This document shows positions 1-7,501 of a stretch of DNA of 64,000 nt, piece by piece. The DNA comes from Burkholderiales bacterium (GTDB taxonomy: Bacteria > Pseudomonadota > Gammaproteobacteria > Burkholderiales > Casimicrobiaceae): assembly GCA_905339295.1 (NCBI GenBank), contig CAJPFI010000026.1:1-64000 (forward strand), in the 5' to 3' direction. The translations under genes and the position numbers were made by a program. Each line of letters starts with the position of its first letter. Position 1 is the first letter of the stretch. The notes beneath the pieces were generated by a model. It ran no database searches. It was not told where the DNA came from and was given only the letters and a program-made list of their open reading frames with translations.

Positions 1-372
1 TGGATCGGCCTCGGGCGCTGTGGGTCGGCCTTCAGGCCGACAACGATTCCGATGCCAGGGGCGCCGGGCCGAAGCCCGACCCACCAAGGTTGGGCGCTCC
101 GTGGATCGGCCTCGGGCGCTGTGGGTCGGCCTTCAGGCCGACATCGATTCCGATGCCAGGGGCGCCGGGCCGAAGTCCGACCCACCAAGGTTGGGCGCTC
201 CGTGGATCGGCCTCGGGAAGGGCGTCGGGCTGAAGCCCGACCTACCGATGCCAGGGGCGCCGGGCTGAAGCCCGACCCACCAAGGTTGGGCGCTCCGTGG
301 ATCGGCCTCGGGAAGGGCGTCGGGCTGAAGCCCGACCTACCGAGGCCAGGGGCGTCGGGCTGAAGCCCGACC
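1..372. repeat. Tandem array of REP-like palindromic units
   Basis: Four head-to-tail units begin at 1, 102, 203 and 298 with the same word, TGGATCGGCCTCGGG. Spacings are 101, 101 and 95 bp; the fourth unit is truncated. Each unit holds two short hairpins, GTCGGCC-TTCA-GGCCGAC or GTCGGGC-TGAA-GCCCGAC, with 7-bp stems and 4-base loops. Units 1 and 2 carry the first hairpin in one orientation; units 3 and 4 carry the other version. The array ends a few bases from the yicC stop codon, so it is the 3' flank of that gene. No gene is supported inside it. It resembles REP/BIME intergenic repeats and probably extends left of the window. Confidence 0.85.
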
Positions 373-379
373 CAAAGCA

Positions 380-1246
380 CTACTCGAGGTTCTGCACCTG
401 CTCGCGCATCTGCTCGATCAGGACCTTGAGCTCGAGCGCGGCGCGCGACACCTCGGCGTCGACCGACTTCGAGCCTAGCGTGTTCGCCTCGCGGTGCAGC
501 TCCTGCGCGAGGAAGTCGAGGCGTTTGCCCGCGCTGCCGCCCGCGGCGAGCACGCGACGGAACTCCGCGACGTGCGTCGCCAGGCGCGAGAGCTCCTCTT
601 CGACGTCGATCTTGGTCGCGAAGACCGCGAGCTCCTGCTTCAGGCGGTCCTCGTTCGGGTCGAGGCCGGCCTCGCGCAGGCGCGCGTTCAGCTTCTCGGT
701 GTAGGCGGCGTGCACGGCCGGGACGCGCGGCGCGATCCGGGCCACCTGCGCGTCGATGTCGGCGCAGCGGGCGGCCAGGATCACCGCGAGCTTCGCGCCC
801 TCGCGAGCGCGGGCCGCCGCCAGTTCCGACAGCGCCTCGTCGACCAGCGCCAGCGCGCGCTGCGCGAGTTCCTCGGAGTCGATCGCGGGCTCGGCGAGCA
901 CCCCCGGCCAGCGGAGGATTTCGTTGACCGACAGCGGGGCGGCCTGCGGGACCTGCCGCGCGACGTCGGCCGCGGCGCCGGCCAGCGCCGCAACGCGGTC
1001 GGGGTCGACGGCCAGCCGGGCCGCCCCGGGCGCCGCCCGCAGAAGCCCGAGCCGGAGCTCGACCTTTCCCCGCTTGAGTCTTTCGGCGAGTCTTTCGCGC
1101 AGGGCCGGCTCGAGCGCGCGCAGCTCGTCGGCGAGCTTGAGCGTGAGATCGAGGTAGCGGTGGTTGACGCTGCGCAGCTCGGCGGTGAGCGAGGCGCCGG
1201 CGAGCTGCGCGGAAGTGGCCGCGAAGCCGGTCATACTGAGGATCAT
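380..1246 (-). CDS. yicC: YicC family endoribonuclease
   Basis: The 288-residue product has the usual length of the YicC/YloC family. It opens with the family signature MTGFA (residues 5-9), followed by ELRSVNHRYLDL around 24-35. The C-terminal half has the conserved run with KLDFLAQELHREANT-like spacing (here RLDFLAQELHREANT) and ends in IEQMREQVQNLE. Family members are stress-related endoribonucleases reported to cut RNA; substrate specificity cannot be judged here. The gene is divergent from the Ser/Thr kinase gene, with 170 bp between the starts. Its stop lies directly against the REP array, so transcripts may end in or near the hairpins. Identification is firm; the precise role is inferred from family. 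Confidence 0.93.
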   Translation of the reverse strand: MILSMTGFAATSAQLAGASLTAELRSVNHRYLDLTLKLADELRALEPALRERLAERLKRGKVELRLGLLRAAPGAARLAVDPDRVAALAGAAADVARQVPQAAPLSVNEILRWPGVLAEPAIDSEELAQRALALVDEALSELAAARAREGAKLAVILAARCADIDAQVARIAPRVPAVHAAYTEKLNARLREAGLDPNEDRLKQELAVFATKIDVEEELSRLATHVAEFRRVLAAGGSAGKRLDFLAQELHREANTLGSKSVDAEVSRAALELKVLIEQMREQVQNLE

Positions 1247-1416
1247 CGGGGATTTGTGCCGGATTTCTTCACGTTTTCCGCCTTTACAGGGCCCGCGGGC
1301 ATCGGGAGAATGTATGCGTTATCCCGACCCCGCGCAAGGGCGCGCGCCACCTGCTGGCACGCGTCTTGCGGCGACGCGGTGGATCGGCGACGCGACCCGC
1401 CGCCAACCCCCAACCC

Positions 1417-2355
1417 ATGCCCGTCACCAACCAGGCCCTGCCGAGCGGTTACCACCTGCTGAACTACCGGGTCGACCGGCAGATCAGCCGCGGGGGCTTC
1501 TCGATCGTCTACCGCGCGTTCGACGACGTCGGGCAGCCGGTGGCCGTCAAGGAATACCTGCCCTCGTCGCTGGTGCTGCGCACCGAGGGCGACGTCGTGC
1601 GCGCGTCGTCGGCCGAGAACCTGACGTCGTTCCGCTACGGCATGAAGTGCTTCTTCGAGGAGGGGCGCGCGCTCGCGAAGATCAACCATCCGAACGTCGT
1701 GCGCGTGCTCAACTTCTTCCGCGCCAACGAGACCGTGTACATGGTGATGCGCTACGAGCGCGGACGCACGCTCCAGCAGCAGATCCAGATGCGGCAGGAC
1801 CAGATGTCGGAGCGCTTCGTGCGGCACGTGTTCATGCACCTCCTCAACGGCCTGCGCGAGGTGCACACGCACAAGCTCCTGCACCTCGACATCAAGCCGG
1901 CGAACATCTACCTCCGCACCGACGGCAGTCCCGTGCTGCTCGATTTCGGCGCGGCGCGCCAGACGCTCACCAACACGCGCCCGAAGCTCGCGCCGATGTA
2001 CACGCCGGGATTCGCCGCGCCGGAGCAGTACCGCGAGCCCGACCGCCTCGGGCCGTGGACGGACGTCTACGGCGTCGGTGCGTCGATGTTCGCGTGCCTC
2101 GCCGCGTTCGCGCCGCAGGCGGCCGACGCGCGCGTCCAGGAGGACCACCTCGTCTCGGCGAAGAAGATCTGGGCCGGCCAGTACTCGGACAACCTGCTCG
2201 AAGTGGTCGACTGGTGCCTGCGCCTCGATCCGCTCGAGCGGCCGCAGTCGGTGTTCGCGCTGCAGAAGACGATCCGCGACATCCCGCCCAGGAAGCGCAA
2301 GCTCACGCTGCTGGGCAACCTCAAGCGGATGCTGTTCTCCGAGATCGGAGCCTGA
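1417..2355 (+). CDS. Serine/threonine protein kinase, non-RD type
   Basis: A 312-residue Hanks-type kinase that is mostly catalytic domain. Visible elements are a glycine-rich loop (SRGGFSIVY), the VAVKEY lysine, a catalytic loop reading HLDIKPANI, the DFGAAR motif and APEQY in the activation segment. The catalytic loop has Leu where most kinases have Arg before Asp (HLD, not HRD), so it is a non-RD kinase, expected to be less dependent on activation-loop phosphorylation. No transmembrane or sensory domain follows. I chose ATG 1417 over the in-frame ATG at 1366 because the extra 17 residues are low-complexity and the kinase fold begins soon after 1417. A PP2C phosphatase gene follows 139 bp downstream, suggesting a writer/eraser pair. 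Confidence 0.9.
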   Translation: MPVTNQALPSGYHLLNYRVDRQISRGGFSIVYRAFDDVGQPVAVKEYLPSSLVLRTEGDVVRASSAENLTSFRYGMKCFFEEGRALAKINHPNVVRVLNFFRANETVYMVMRYERGRTLQQQIQMRQDQMSERFVRHVFMHLLNGLREVHTHKLLHLDIKPANIYLRTDGSPVLLDFGAARQTLTNTRPKLAPMYTPGFAAPEQYREPDRLGPWTDVYGVGASMFACLAAFAPQAADARVQEDHLVSAKKIWAGQYSDNLLEVVDWCLRLDPLERPQSVFALQKTIRDIPPRKRKLTLLGNLKRMLFSEIGA

Positions 2356-2494
2356 GCCGCCCGCCGGGGCGCGTTGGCGCCCGCGCGGCGCCGCCGGCGC
2401 GTTACACTCTGCGCCGGCAACGACCGGGGGATCTCCGCGCGGACGCCTGCCGGCGCCGCCATCCCCCACGACCTATCCAGCCGACCGGCGCTCG

Positions 2495-3415
2495 ATGCGA
2501 TTCACGATCTTCCAGGAGTCCCGCAAGGGCTCGCGACGCCTCAACCAGGACCGGATCGCGTACACCTACGGCCGCGACACGCTGCTCCTGGTCGTGGCGG
2601 ACGGCATGGGAGGGCATGCGGGCGGCGAGATCGCCGCGCAGATCTGCGCGCGCCTGTTCGTCGAGCGATTCCAGCAGGAGGCGAAGCCGATCCTTCGCAA
2701 CCCGCTGCGGTTCCTGCAGGACACGATGCTGCGCGCGCACGCCGCGCTCGGCTCGTACGCGAACCAGTTCTCGATGCTCGAGACGCCGCGTACCACCTGC
2801 GTCGCCGTCGTCGTGCAGGCCGGATACGCGTACTGGGCGCACGTCGGCGACTCGCGCTTCTACCTTCTCCGGCAGGGTGCGGTCATCGGCGCGACGAAGG
2901 ACCACTCGAAGGTGCAGTACCTCGTCGACCAGGGCATCATCGACGCCGGCGACGTCGCGCAGCATCCTGACCGCAACAAGATCTTCAGCTGCCTGGGCGG
3001 ACTCGTCGACCCGGTGATCGACCTGTCCCGCCGCACGCCGCTGCGCAACGGCGATGTCATGGTGCTTTGCACCGACGGATTGTGGAGCGTGATGCCCCAG
3101 CACGAGCTGGCCCGCTGGCTCACGTCGCAGCCGATCCTCAAGGCGGCGCCGCAGATGATGCGCGAGGCGGAGAGTCGCGGCGGATCGGACGGCGACAACC
3201 TGTCGCTGATATGCGTGCGCTGGGGTCCCGAGCTGCTCGCCGACGAGCCGTCGACGACGATCACCGAGACGATGGGGCTGGGCGAGTTCGAGACCCAGAT
3301 CGACCGGACGCTCACACTCACCGACCGCAAGGGCGCGCAGCGCGACCTCACCGACGACGAGATCGAGCGGGCGATCTCGGAAATTCAGTCGACCATCCAG
3401 AAGTACCGGAAGTAG
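2495..3415 (+). CDS. PP2C-family protein serine/threonine phosphatase
   Basis: The 306-residue product has the full set of PP2C metal-site motifs: RLNQDR near the N-terminus, VADGMGGHAGGE around residues 32-43, HVGDSRFYL, LCTDGLWSVM, and a terminal SDGDNLSLI. It should remove phosphate from Ser/Thr of kinase substrates using two Mn/Mg ions. About 70 residues follow the catalytic core; they are acidic and likely helical (DDEIERAISEIQ), of unknown role. ATG 2495 is used because upstream in-frame codons encode Arg-rich filler typical of a wrong frame at this GC content, and MRFTIFQ leads straight into the fold. It follows the kinase gene and is its probable antagonist. Confidence 0.9.
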   Translation: MRFTIFQESRKGSRRLNQDRIAYTYGRDTLLLVVADGMGGHAGGEIAAQICARLFVERFQQEAKPILRNPLRFLQDTMLRAHAALGSYANQFSMLETPRTTCVAVVVQAGYAYWAHVGDSRFYLLRQGAVIGATKDHSKVQYLVDQGIIDAGDVAQHPDRNKIFSCLGGLVDPVIDLSRRTPLRNGDVMVLCTDGLWSVMPQHELARWLTSQPILKAAPQMMREAESRGGSDGDNLSLICVRWGPELLADEPSTTITETMGLGEFETQIDRTLTLTDRKGAQRDLTDDEIERAISEIQSTIQKYRK

Positions 3416-3649
3416 CGCGCCGTTGCGATCCGCGCGCCCGGAAGGGCCGCCGGTCGACCGGCGCGACGCGTCGGGCGCAAGGGGCACCGCGACGCCCATC
3501 GTCGTCGGGCGTGCGGCGGTCGCGCCCGCCCGCCTCGCCGCTCTCGGCAGGGCGCAGGCCCGATCGGATCGCTGCGGGCCCGCGAAGGCGTCGCATCCAC
3601 CGGGCTGTAAACTGTCCTCCGTCCTCGGTCCACTTTCCTCTGCCACCTG

Positions 3650-4378
3650 ATGCGCCAGCTCGTCATCGATACCGAGACCACCGGCCTCGACCCGAAGCAG
3701 GACCACCGGATCATCGAGATCGCCGCGCTCGAGCTCGTCGACCGGCGGCCCACCGGACGCCACCTGCACGTCAAGGTCAATCCGGAGCGCGAGATCGACG
3801 CGGGCGCGACCGAGGTCCACGGCATGACCTGGGACGACCTGCGCGACCGGCCGCTGTTTCGAGACGTCGCCGGCGAGTTCATCGAGTTCACGCGCGGGGC
3901 CTGCTGGGTGATCCACAACGCCCCGTTCGACCTCGGCTTCCTCGACGCCGAGCTCGCGCGCATCGACGCGCCGCGATGCGGCGAGCTCGCGGGGGACATC
4001 GTCGACACGCTCGCGATGGCGCGCGAGGCCTACCCGGGCAAGCGCAACAGCCTGGACGCGCTGTGCGAGCGGTTCGGCGTCGACAACGCGCACCGGACGC
4101 TGCACGGTGCGCTCCTCGACGCGCAGCTCCTGGCCGAGGTCTACCTCGCGTTGACGCGCGGACAGGACTCGCTCGCGATGGACCTGCCCTCGAAGTCGGG
4201 CGCCGCGCCGGGCGCGATCGGCCGCGCCGGTGCCGGCCCGCGGCTTCCGGTCGCCGTCCTCGCACCGACCGACGACGAGCTCGCGGCCCACCGCGCCTAT
4301 CTCGCGTCGCTCGATGCCGCCAGCCACGGCAACTGCGTGTGGCTCGCGCTCGAGCGCGAGGCGGCGGAACCCTCGTGA
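3650..4378 (+). CDS. dnaQ: DNA polymerase III epsilon subunit (3'-5' proofreading exonuclease)
   Basis: The 242-residue product is a DEDDh exonuclease. Exo I reads VIDTETTGLD at residues 4-13, Exo II is HNAPFDLGFL near 90, and Exo III is HGALLDAQLLAEVYL near 150, with the catalytic His and Asp in place. This matches the proofreading subunit that binds the DnaE polymerase and the theta subunit in the replisome. The C-terminal 60 residues carry a Gly/Ala/Pro-rich linker and a helical tail, as expected for a polymerase-binding segment. No clear Shine-Dalgarno precedes ATG 3650. A weak -10-like TAAACT lies at 3608-3613. A different DEDDh exonuclease cannot be excluded, but length and motifs favour DnaQ. 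Confidence 0.92.
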   Translation: MRQLVIDTETTGLDPKQDHRIIEIAALELVDRRPTGRHLHVKVNPEREIDAGATEVHGMTWDDLRDRPLFRDVAGEFIEFTRGACWVIHNAPFDLGFLDAELARIDAPRCGELAGDIVDTLAMAREAYPGKRNSLDALCERFGVDNAHRTLHGALLDAQLLAEVYLALTRGQDSLAMDLPSKSGAAPGAIGRAGAGPRLPVAVLAPTDDELAAHRAYLASLDAASHGNCVWLALEREAAEPS

Positions 4379-4434
4379 GCGCCGACGGGCCGACGGCGCC
4401 GCGTCCTCTCGAGGGAAGCCTCGAGCAGCGAGCT

Positions 4435-4607
4435 TCGGGGGGATCACCTCCGCGCCCGCCGGGCCGCCCCAAGGGCGCGGTGCCCCCTGGGGGGAGGCGA
4501 ACGAAGTTCGCATCGGGGGGATCACCTCCGCGCCCGCCGGGCCGCCCCAAGGGCGCGGTGCCCCCTGGGGGGAGGCGAACGAAACTCGCATCGGGGGGAA
4601 CACATCC
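4435..4607. repeat. 78-bp tandem element, two full copies plus a truncated third
   Basis: Copies start at 4435, 4513 and 4591, each with TCGGGGGG; the period is exactly 78. Each full copy contains GGGCCGCCCCAAGGGCGC followed by the palindrome CCCCCTGGGGG and then GAGGCGAACGAA. The two full copies differ at only a few bases at their ends. The third copy is cut after 17 bases and runs straight into the chosen ppk start codon, so its G-run acts as the only purine-rich stretch before that ATG. GC-rich elements of this kind recur between genes in Burkholderiales genomes. The stretch 4379-4434 shows nothing else except a degenerate copy end near 4424. Confidence 0.85.
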
Positions 4608-6833
4608 ATGCCCGGACATCCCGCGGCCATGACCCGCCCTGCCGCCCCGCGGACCGTCATGAAACCGTCACCCGGCGGTGCGACGCTCTCCCGCTCGCCT
4701 GCGGGGCCACGTCCCGTGGGCGCCGATGCCGTGCGATCCCCCGGTCCGACTCCCGCCGACACCTCGCCGATCGGCCGCGAGGTCTCGCTCATCGCGTTCA
4801 ACCGTCGCGTCCTCGCGCTGGCGCGCGACGCGTCGATCCCGTTGCTCGAGCGGCTGCGCTTTCTCACGATCGTCGCGTCCAACCTCGACGAGTTCTTCGA
4901 GATCCGGATGGCGCAACTCATCGACCAGCTGCGCTCGAAGTCCCCTCCGCCGGGGATGTCGCTGGGACAGCTCCGAAGCGAGTACGTCGAGATCGCCGCG
5001 ATGGCGCACGCGCTGGTCGACGACCAGTACGCGTGCCTGAACGACGAGGTGCTGCCCGCTCTGGCCGGCCACGGCGTCAAGCTGTTGCGCCGCAGCGAGC
5101 TCGACGCCGCGCAGCGCGCCTGGGTCGCGACCTATTTCCGCGAGCAGGTGCGCCCGCTGATGACGCCGATCGGGCTCGATCCCGCGCATCCGTTCCCGCA
5201 GGTCGGCAACAAGAGCCTCAACTTCGTCATCGAGCTCACCGGCCGCGACGCGTTCGGCCGCGAGACCTCGATCGCGATCGTCAAGGCGCCGCGCGTGCTC
5301 CCGCGCGTGATGAAGCTGCCCGCCGCGCTCGGCGCCGGCGACAACGCGTTCCTGCTGCTGTCGGCGGCGATTCACGAGCACCTCGCCGACCTGTTCCCGG
5401 GGCGCGACGTGGTCGCCTATTCGCAGTTCAGGGTGACGCGGGACGCGGACCTGTGGCTCGACGAGGAGGATGTTAAGAACCTGCGCCAGGCGCTCAAGGG
5501 CGAGCTCCCGCACCGGCAGTTCGGGCTGCCGCTGCGCCTCGAGGTGGCGAAAGGGTGCCCCGAGCACCTCGCGCGGTTCCTGCTCGCGCAGTTCGAGCTC
5601 ACCGACGACGAGCTCTACCGTTGCGACGGCCCGGTGAACCTGATGCGGCTCGCGTCGCTGGTCGACCAGGTCGACATCGACGCGTTGCGCTACCGGCCGT
5701 TCGTGCCGTCGCGGCCGAAGCCGCTCGCCGAGGGGGGCGACATCCTGTCGTCGATTCGCGAGCGCGACGTGCTGCTGCATCATCCGTTCGAGTCGTTCGA
5801 TCCGGTGGTCGAGTTCATCCGGCTCGCGGCGTCCGACCCTGACGTCCTCGCGATCAAGCAGACCGTCTACCGCACCGGCGTCAACTCGCTGCTGATGGAG
5901 GCGCTGATCGACGCGGCGCGCCGCGGCAAGGAGGTCACCGTCGTCGTCGAGCTGATGGCGCGCTTCGACGAGGAGGCGAACATCAACTGGGCGGACCGGC
6001 TCGAGCAGGAGGGCGCGCAGGTCGTCTACGGCGTGTTCGGGCTGAAGACGCACGCGAAGCTCGCGCTGATCCTGCGCCGCGAGGCGGCGGCGGGCGGCGG
6101 CCAGCGGCTCGTGCCGTACGCGCACCTCGGGACCGGCAACTACCATCCGCGAACGGCGCGCCAGTACACCGACTTCGGACTCCTGACCGCGGACACGGAC
6201 CTGTGCCACGACGTGAACGAGGTGTTCCTGCACATCACGAGCCTCGCGAAGGCGGCGCGCATGCGCAGGCTCCTGCTCGCGCCGTTCACGATGCACCGGC
6301 GCGTGCTGGAGATGATCCGGCGCGAGACGCGCAACGCGCGCGACGGGAAGCCGGCGCGGATCATCGCGAAGATGAACGCGCTCACCGAGGAGGGCGTGAT
6401 CCGCGCGCTGGTCCAGGCGTCGCAGGCGGGCGTCGAGATCGACCTCGTCGTGCGCAGCGCGTGCGCGCTGCGTCCCGGCGTGCCAGGCTACTCGGACAAC
6501 ATCCGCGTCCGCTCGATCCTCGGCCGCTTCCTCGAGCACCACCGCATCTGGTGCTTCGAGAACGACGGCGCGAAGGACGTGTGGCTCGCGTCGGCCGACT
6601 GGATGGGCCGCAACTTCTTCCGGCGCATCGAGGTGGCGTTTCCGATCCTCGACCCCGCGGCGAAGCGGCGCGTGATCGACGAGGGACTCAGGGCCCACCT
6701 CGCCGACAACCGGGACGCGTGGCTGCTCGGCGCCGACGGCCGGTGGACCCGCGCGTCGCCGCCGCGCCGCGGCAAGGTGCGGGCAGCGCAGGACGAACTG
6801 CTGGCGCGCTACGCCGCCACGGGCGAGCGCTGA
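4608..6833 (+). CDS. ppk: Polyphosphate kinase 1
   Basis: PPK1 reversibly transfers the ATP gamma phosphate onto inorganic polyphosphate. The 741-residue product begins with about 55 poorly conserved residues, then enters the family core at REVSLIAFNRRVL and NLDEFFEIRMAQL. The phospholipase-D-like catalytic half shows KTHAKLALI, HLGTGNYHPRTARQYTDFG and FLEHHRIW, where the phosphohistidines of the family lie, then ASADWMGRNFFRR. Start choice is uncertain: ATG 4608, 4629 and 4659 are all in frame ahead of the conserved core. I took 4608 because GGGGGGAA from the upstream repeat sits at ribosome-binding distance. The stop overlaps the next start (TGATG), so it is coupled to sixA. Confidence 0.93.
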   Translation: MPGHPAAMTRPAAPRTVMKPSPGGATLSRSPAGPRPVGADAVRSPGPTPADTSPIGREVSLIAFNRRVLALARDASIPLLERLRFLTIVASNLDEFFEIRMAQLIDQLRSKSPPPGMSLGQLRSEYVEIAAMAHALVDDQYACLNDEVLPALAGHGVKLLRRSELDAAQRAWVATYFREQVRPLMTPIGLDPAHPFPQVGNKSLNFVIELTGRDAFGRETSIAIVKAPRVLPRVMKLPAALGAGDNAFLLLSAAIHEHLADLFPGRDVVAYSQFRVTRDADLWLDEEDVKNLRQALKGELPHRQFGLPLRLEVAKGCPEHLARFLLAQFELTDDELYRCDGPVNLMRLASLVDQVDIDALRYRPFVPSRPKPLAEGGDILSSIRERDVLLHHPFESFDPVVEFIRLAASDPDVLAIKQTVYRTGVNSLLMEALIDAARRGKEVTVVVELMARFDEEANINWADRLEQEGAQVVYGVFGLKTHAKLALILRREAAAGGGQRLVPYAHLGTGNYHPRTARQYTDFGLLTADTDLCHDVNEVFLHITSLAKAARMRRLLLAPFTMHRRVLEMIRRETRNARDGKPARIIAKMNALTEEGVIRALVQASQAGVEIDLVVRSACALRPGVPGYSDNIRVRSILGRFLEHHRIWCFENDGAKDVWLASADWMGRNFFRRIEVAFPILDPAAKRRVIDEGLRAHLADNRDAWLLGADGRWTRASPPRRGKVRAAQDELLARYAATGER

Positions 6834-7285
6834 TGGACCTGATCCTGTGGCGCCACGCGGAGGCCGAACCGGGCGAGCCGGATCGCGGGCGGCGGCTCAC
6901 GTCGAAGGGATTGAAGCAGGCCGAGCGGATCGCGGCGTGGCTCGAGTCCCGCCTGCCCGACACGACGCGCATCCTCGTGTCGCCGGCGGACCGCGCGCAG
7001 CAGACCGCGCTCGCGCTGGGGCGCAAGTTCAGGACGGTCGACGAGCTCGCGCCGGGCATGGGCGTCGCGGCGCTGCTGGCCGCAGCGGGCTGGCCCGATT
7101 CGCGCGAGCCGGTGCTCGTCGTCGGCCACCAGCCGACGCTCGGCGAGGCCGCGGCGCTGCTGCTGTCCGGCGAGGCGGCGTCGTGGCCGGTGAAGAAGGG
7201 CGCCCTCTGGTGGCTGTCGACCCGCACGCGCGGCGGGACGACCGTCGTCACGCTCAAGGTCGCGATCGGCCCGGATCTCGTGTAG
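6833..7285 (+). CDS. sixA: SixA-like histidine phosphatase
   Basis: A 150-residue one-domain member of the histidine phosphatase (phosphoglycerate-mutase-like) superfamily. It has the catalytic RHAEAEPG motif at residues 7-14 (RHG-type, with Ala for Gly), SPADRAQQTA with the second Arg, and VVGHQPTLGE with the second His. Length and motifs match SixA, which removes phosphate from phosphohistidine proteins such as HPr-like carriers or HPt domains. It is read from an ATG overlapping the ppk stop, so the two are translationally coupled. A role tied to the phosphohistidine of PPK or to phosphorelay proteins is an attractive inference but is not shown by the sequence. Confidence 0.88.
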   Translation: MDLILWRHAEAEPGEPDRGRRLTSKGLKQAERIAAWLESRLPDTTRILVSPADRAQQTALALGRKFRTVDELAPGMGVAALLAAAGWPDSREPVLVVGHQPTLGEAAALLLSGEAASWPVKKGALWWLSTRTRGGTTVVTLKVAIGPDLV

Positions 7286-7309
7286 CGGCGTCGCGTGCGC
7301 GGCGAGGGG

Positions 7310-7329
7310 CCCCGGCGCTTGCGCCGGGG
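7310..7329. terminator. Possible bidirectional terminator hairpin between sixA and ppx
   Basis: CCCCGGCGC-TT-GCGCCGGGG is a perfect 9-bp inverted repeat with a 2-base spacer, 24 bases after the sixA stop and in the convergent gap before the ppx 3' end. There is no T-tract on either side, so an intrinsic terminator is only possible, not certain. Confidence 0.4.
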
Positions 7330-7501
7330 ATCGACGCGCACGATTGCGATCGCCGCGGGCGGCCGACGCGCGACGTTGCGGATTGCGCGGAGGGTGCGAG
7401 GAGGCCGCGGCGTCGCGTGCGCGATTGCCGCGCAGTGGACCGACCCGCGGCGCCGTACCTTCCGCCGGGCCGTGAGCAGGCCGCCCGACGCGGCCGTGGG
7501 C

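Noticed and set aside
1..372. CRISPR array
   Set aside because: The repeated units are adjacent with no unique spacers of constant length, and no cas genes are present.
3423..3650. Small open frame of 75 codons before dnaQ
   Set aside because: Random composition and overlap with the presumed dnaQ promoter region; no motif.
2402..5080. Long open frame on the minus strand (892 codons)
   Set aside because: It lies opposite the PP2C, dnaQ and ppk genes, and its translation is Arg/Ala/Gly/Pro-rich with no domain. Long antisense frames are expected at this GC content.
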